DNA from: Bryobacteraceae bacterium | Lineage (GTDB): Bacteria > Acidobacteriota > Terriglobia > Bryobacterales > Bryobacteraceae | Direction of reading: 5' to 3' | DNA length: 9,844 nt | Assembly: GCA_014379815.1 (NCBI GenBank) | Contig: JACMLA010000139.1 | Span: forward strand, 1-9,844 | In this document: piece by piece, positions 6,585 to 9,844 of the stretch | Layout: each line of letters opens with the position of its first letter | Numbering within the stretch: the first letter of the stretch is position 1 | The notes under the pieces: model-generated | Database searches by the model: none | Seen by the model: only the letters and a program-made list of their open reading frames with translations | Told to the model about the DNA's origin: nothing | Made by a program: the position numbers and the translations under genes

Positions 6585-8990
6585 TTAAACCAGCTTGGTC
6601 CGCTTGACAGGCAGTTCCCGAATTCGTTTCCCAGTAGCATTGAAGATTGCCGCTGTCAGCGCCGGAGCAATCACAGGAGCTCCTGGCTCTCCAACACCAG
6701 CATGCGGAGCCTTCGAATCCACTATGGTCACGTCGATGTTCCTCGGCGACTGCTTCATCCGCGCCAGAGGATAGTTGTGAAAATTCGACTGGACAATCCG
6801 CCCGGCATCAGCCGTAATTTCGCCCATCATCGCCAGAGACGTCCCGAATACCGCGGCTCCTTCAAACTGCGAACGAACCCTGTCCGGCATCACGACCTGT
6901 CCTACATCGGCTACCGTCCAGACATTCGGAATCGTGAGATTTCCCGACGCGTCGATCGCTACCTCGACCGCCGTCGCCACGTAGCTCAGGAAGCTGCGGT
7001 GCGCTGCGATACCGATCGCACGGGTCTTCGTATTGCGAAACTTAGCGTAGCCTGACTTCTGGGCGCACTGCTCCAATACGCGTCGCAGCCTGCCGGTATC
7101 GAGCGGGAACGTTTCGGTCGACTGGCCGTTATTCCATGGCTTTACCCCATCTTTGGTCAGATCCACCTGACGGTCTGGACCGAGGGTCTTGAGGTAGTAA
7201 TCGACGTAATTCGTACCATTCAAATGAGCGAGTTCATCCACGAAGCTGTGGACCGCAAACGCATGGAAGAGATGGCATACCGCGCGCAACCAGCCGTGGC
7301 GTACATGATGCTTAGCGGGACAATTCTCGGCGCGGATATTCGGCACATCGAAGAGCAGTTCATTCAGCGCCATGCCGGTTTCGAAATCCGCGCCATACTC
7401 GGCCCCCGGTGAGAAAGTGGAAGCAATCGGGGGAAACGCGCTTCGAAACAACCAGGATTGAATGTTGCCTGACTCATCCAGACCGCCCTTCATATGCATG
7501 GCTGCGACGGAGTGGTAGTAGTCAAACCGGATGTCTTCCTCGCGGCTCCAGACAACCTTAACGGGCTTGCCCGCAGCCTTCGACAGCAGCGCAGCTTCGA
7601 CGACATAATCAGGCTTTGACTTGCGTCCAAAGCCACCGCCGAGCAGCGTCACATGGCAGGTCACATCTTTAGGCGTGATGCCCAGCGCCGCAGCCACGGC
7701 TTCCTGAACCGCCTGGGGATTCTGCGTGGGACACCAGGTTTCTACCTTGCCGTTCTGCCACTCGGCGACCGCCACGGGCGGCTCCATGGAAGCGTGCGCC
7801 AGCATCGGAACGTAGTAATCAGCCTCGTGCTTTTTGGCCGCGCCGGAGAAAGCATTGTCGAAATCGCCCCGGGCTCGTACCACTTTGCCGGCCTGATGCA
7901 CGCTGGCGAAAAGCTCTTTCTTGTAAGGCTCCGATGCGAAGCTGGCATGGCTGGGATTGTCCTCCCACTCCACCTTAAGTTTCTTGCGACCCTGCATCGC
8001 TGCCCAAGTGGAATCCGCAATGACGGCTACGCCACCCAGCTGCTGGAACACATGCGGCTGCTTGAAGGGAGGTAGCTGAATCGTCTTCTGCACTCCCTTG
8101 ACCTTGAGAGCATCGGCATCGTCAAAGGTCTTCACTTTCGAGGCATAAACGGGAGGGCGCTCTACTGAGGCGAAAAGCATTCCCGGCCTGGTAGCATCCA
8201 TACCGAATACCGCTTTGCCACTCACGATGTCGTGCTGGTCCAGCATGGGAACGTTCTTCCCGATGTAGCGATACTCGTCAGGAGTTTTGAACCGCAGTTC
8301 CGACTTTGCGGGAAGCGGAAGCGTAGCCGCGACAGCGACCAGATCCCCCGGCCTTGCGGTCCTGCCCGATTTGGCGTGGACGACCTTGCCCATGCGCAGG
8401 GACACTTCGCTGGCAGGGACATCCCACTTTTGCGCAGCAGACCTCTCCAGCATTAGCCGAGCAGTTGCTCCCGCCTGGTGCATCGCCTGCACAAAATCAC
8501 GAACCGAACAGGAGCCATCCGTGTTCTGGGATCCGTACTTGTCATCGCCGATCGCCTGCTCGACGCGAATCGACTTCCAGTCCACATCGAGTTCGTCCGC
8601 CAGTACCAAAGGCAGCGAAGTCCGGCTCCCTGTACCCATCTCGGACCGGTGCGCGGTGATCACAATCTGGCCATCCGGTTCGAATCCCAGGTAGACAGCC
8701 GGCTGCCACGTGCCATTGGCGGCAGCACTTGCTTCCTCAGTCGCGACCGCGGCGCCGAGCACCAGAGCGCCAGCGGAAAACACGGTGCCCAAAAATGCCC
8801 GTCGATCCACAGGAAGCAGCTCAACCGAGACGTTTTCCTGTCTCAGCCGCGCGTAGGCTTCGCTGGTCAGTCGAGCAATGGCGGACACGGTTTTGGGTGC
8901 TGCCAAAGTAACTGCCGCAGCTATGGGCAGTGAAGATTCCGGCGTCTGATTTTCGGGAGCGGGAAAGCTGATTCCGTATGGGATCTTCAT
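6585..8990 (-). CDS. Molybdopterin-binding large subunit of an IorB-type molybdenum hydroxylase
   Basis: An 801-residue large subunit of the xanthine dehydrogenase/aldehyde oxidase family, closest in style to isoquinoline 1-oxidoreductase beta subunits. It should hydroxylate an N-heterocycle or oxidise an aldehyde using water-derived oxygen at a molybdenum centre. Visible motifs: [20 protein letters not shown] near 115-134, [16 protein letters not shown] near 396-411, [21 protein letters not shown] near 451-471, the segment [24 protein letters not shown] near 566-589, and the C-terminal GVGEPGAP with Glu768, which matches the catalytic glutamate of the family. A twin-arginine signal ([19 protein letters not shown]) starts at residue 62, after a 60-residue leader. 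The ATG at 8990 overlaps the TGA of the small-subunit gene (ATGA) and has a GGGGG ribosome-site-like run, so I prefer it over an upstream ATG at 9047 and an internal GTG at 8810. The protein seems complete. Confidence 0.92.
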   Translation of the reverse strand: MKIPYGISFPAPENQTPESSLPIAAAVTLAAPKTVSAIARLTSEAYARLRQENVSVELLPVDRRAFLGTVFSAGALVLGAAVATEEASAAANGTWQPAVYLGFEPDGQIVITAHRSEMGTGSRTSLPLVLADELDVDWKSIRVEQAIGDDKYGSQNTDGSCSVRDFVQAMHQAGATARLMLERSAAQKWDVPASEVSLRMGKVVHAKSGRTARPGDLVAVAATLPLPAKSELRFKTPDEYRYIGKNVPMLDQHDIVSGKAVFGMDATRPGMLFASVERPPVYASKVKTFDDADALKVKGVQKTIQLPPFKQPHVFQQLGGVAVIADSTWAAMQGRKKLKVEWEDNPSHASFASEPYKKELFASVHQAGKVVRARGDFDNAFSGAAKKHEADYYVPMLAHASMEPPVAVAEWQNGKVETWCPTQNPQAVQEAVAAALGITPKDVTCHVTLLGGGFGRKSKPDYVVEAALLSKAAGKPVKVVWSREEDIRFDYYHSVAAMHMKGGLDESGNIQSWLFRSAFPPIASTFSPGAEYGADFETGMALNELLFDVPNIRAENCPAKHHVRHGWLRAVCHLFHAFAVHSFVDELAHLNGTNYVDYYLKTLGPDRQVDLTKDGVKPWNNGQSTETFPLDTGRLRRVLEQCAQKSGYAKFRNTKTRAIGIAAHRSFLSYVATAVEVAIDASGNLTIPNVWTVADVGQVVMPDRVRSQFEGAAVFGTSLAMMGEITADAGRIVQSNFHNYPLARMKQSPRNIDVTIVDSKAPHAGVGEPGAPVIAPALTAAIFNATGKRIRELPVKRTKLV

Positions 8991-9442
8991 AACTTGACCC
9001 CCGCCGCGGTCTTGATCGCCGCACGAATTCTGGTATACGTGCCGCACCGGCAGAGATTGCCATCCATCGCATCGTCGATTTGGCTGTCGGTCGGTTTAGG
9101 CGTCTTCTGCAGCAGAGCAGCGGCCTGCATGATCTGGCCGGGCTGGCAATACCCACACTGCGCCACGTTGTGCTTCTCCCACGCGACCTGCAATGGATGT
9201 GTTCCGTTAGGGCTGAGTCCTTCAATGGTCGTGACCTTCTTGCCGGCAACGGCCTTTACAGGAGTCACGCAACTGCGGATCGCCTCTCCATTCAAATGAA
9301 CCGTGCAAGCGCCGCACAGGCCCATACCGCAGCTGAACTTCGTTCCTGTCAGATTCAGTTCATCCCTAAGAAACCACAGGAGGGGCATGTCGCTGTCCCC
9401 GTCCATTTGACGGGTCTTCCCATTCACCAGCACTTCAATCAT
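8987..9442 (-). CDS. [2Fe-2S] small subunit of the molybdenum hydroxylase (IorA type)
   Basis: A 151-residue electron-transfer subunit, the normal length for the family. The N-terminal plant-type ferredoxin domain has Cys38, 43, 46 and 58 ([15 protein letters not shown]...SC) for one [2Fe-2S] cluster. The C-terminal helical domain has Cys96, 99, 131 and 133 ([16 protein letters not shown] and [17 protein letters not shown]) for the second cluster, next to the molybdopterin. All eight ligands are present. There is no signal peptide, so it is probably exported together with the Tat-tagged large subunit. The stop overlaps the start of the large-subunit gene by 4 bases, implying coupled translation and equal amounts. 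The ATG at 9442 has no Shine-Dalgarno sequence, but TATAAT lies 11 bases upstream. In this two-subunit type there is no FAD subunit; electrons usually go to a cytochrome or other acceptor, none of which is in the window. Confidence 0.93.
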   Translation of the reverse strand: MIEVLVNGKTRQMDGDSDMPLLWFLRDELNLTGTKFSCGMGLCGACTVHLNGEAIRSCVTPVKAVAGKKVTTIEGLSPNGTHPLQVAWEKHNVAQCGYCQPGQIMQAAALLQKTPKPTDSQIDDAMDGNLCRCGTYTRIRAAIKTAAGVKL

Positions 9443-9453
9443 GATGTTTTGTG

Positions 9454-9459
9454 ATTATA
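9454..9459 (-). promoter_or_regulatory. Likely -10 box of the molybdenum hydroxylase operon
   Basis: A perfect TATAAT on the minus strand lies 11 bases before the ATG of the [2Fe-2S] subunit gene. At normal spacing transcription would start about 4-6 bases before the ATG, leaving almost no leader and no room for a ribosome site, and none is seen. The expected -35 position (about 9477-9482) reads roughly CGGCAA, a poor match to TTGACA, so an activator may be needed. Confidence 0.4.
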
Positions 9460-9716
9460 CCCGCTGTCCCACCGTTTTGCCGCGACTCTGCGCGAGTGAT
9501 CGGTTGTTGATAGGCACGCTCGCCTCAGCGGAGTTCGTGACCGCTCACGTGGTGTGCTACGCGCTGTGAAGCGTCAACGAACGAGTTAAGCAGCAATGCG
9601 GGCGCTACCTTTAGTCAACGGAGCTACCAACGCTGCCGATTGCGCAAGTGAGGAGCAGGTTTTAGTCCGCACTGCGTAGAACTCGCTACAGTCGCAGCAT
9701 CGCAACCCCCCACCCT
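9460..9716. other. Non-coding intergenic region with imperfect short repeats
   Basis: About 257 bases lie between the TATAAT box and the truncated gene at the right edge. Stops occur in every frame, and I see no tRNA or known RNA. GGCGCTACCTTTAGTC (9601-9616) resembles GGAGCAGGTTTTAGTC (9652-9667; 11 of 16 bases the same), and GGAGCTACC (9620-9628) repeats the first part again. A small perfect hairpin, CGTGA-CCGC-TCACG, lies at 9536-9549. This could be a degraded dispersed repeat, a regulatory region for the hydroxylase operon, or chance similarity. Confidence 0.35.
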
Positions 9717-9844
9717 TCACTGCAAATCTAGCTGCTCTCTATGGCGATACAAAATCTCAACATCAAGCCAACGCGTTGTTTTCTGAACAACATCTCCGTC
9801 TTTAAGAGATGCGGCGTAACTGACCTCCAATTGGGTAGGTGCTA
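9717..9844 (-). CDS. C-terminal end of an unrecognised protein, cut by the window edge
   Basis: The minus strand has an open frame from the window edge to a TGA at 9717-9719. It encodes 41 residues, beginning APTQLEVSYAASLKDGD and ending in REQLDLQ. The charged, amphipathic pattern (KTTRWLDVEILYRHREQLDL) looks like a real protein C-terminus. I do not recognise the family. It faces the same way as all the other genes, but the 274-base gap makes membership in the same operon unlikely. The third codon positions are less GC-rich (about 17 of 41) than the neighbouring genes appear, hinting at a different origin. A competing plus-strand frame starting at 9741 is also open to the edge but looks less protein-like. 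Confidence 0.45.
   Translation of the reverse strand, partial: APTQLEVSYAASLKDGDVVQKTTRWLDVEILYRHREQLDLQ

Noticed and set aside
8991..9047. Upstream ATG extending the large subunit by 19 residues
   Set aside because: The extension lies inside the [2Fe-2S] subunit gene. The ATG at 8990 forms the classic ATGA overlap and has a purine-rich run upstream.
9741..9844. Plus-strand frame starting with ATG and open to the right edge (34 codons)
   Set aside because: It has no ribosome site, and the opposite strand in the same place gives a more protein-like C-terminus with its own stop.
1..9844. CRISPR arrays, tRNA/rRNA genes, insertion sequences
   Set aside because: I looked for regular spaced repeats, tRNA cloverleaf signatures and transposase-like proteins and saw none in the complete part of the window.

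Overview
The window looks like a piece of an Acidobacteria chromosome, most likely from the Solibacter/Bryobacter group. The main clue is the very large TonB-dependent receptor with an N-terminal carboxypeptidase-regulatory-like domain and the LPINGRNF and GGPVIRNRLFFF motifs, a family greatly expanded in those bacteria. The frequent short RRxFL export signals and the moderately high GC content fit. This taxonomic call is an inference from family style, not a database match.

All seven complete genes lie on the minus strand, so the window reads from right to left. In transcription order they are: a small [2Fe-2S] subunit (9442-8987) and a molybdopterin-binding large subunit (8990-6585) of an isoquinoline-1-oxidoreductase/aldehyde-oxidase-type molybdenum hydroxylase, overlapping by 4 bases; a MOSC-domain protein (6522-5722); a COG3618-type amidohydrolase/lactonase (5670-4696); a TonB-dependent outer-membrane receptor (4615-1703); a secreted calcineurin-like metallophosphoesterase (1697-825); and a LuxR-type regulator (783-34). 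An intrinsic terminator (9-32) closes the run. A seventh-plus-one, truncated reading frame with a protein-like C-terminus enters from the right edge (9844-9717). It is separated from the rest by about 274 bp of non-coding DNA that holds imperfect short repeats and a TATAAT box close to the first start codon.

The genes could work together as follows (inference). The TonB-dependent receptor imports a substrate into the periplasm. There a Tat-exported molybdenum hydroxylase hydroxylates or oxidises it, and a Tat-exported amidohydrolase of the lactonase group may hydrolyse the substrate or a product. The MOSC protein would deal with the molybdenum cofactor or with N-hydroxylated compounds. The metallophosphoesterase may remove phosphate from a related molecule, and the LuxR protein may regulate the set. 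Three of the enzymes carry twin-arginine signals, which supports a shared periplasmic location. No FAD subunit or cytochrome partner for the hydroxylase is present in the window. All the families are known; what may be new is the combination, together with the promoter boxes close to start codons and the hairpin between the amidohydrolase and receptor genes.
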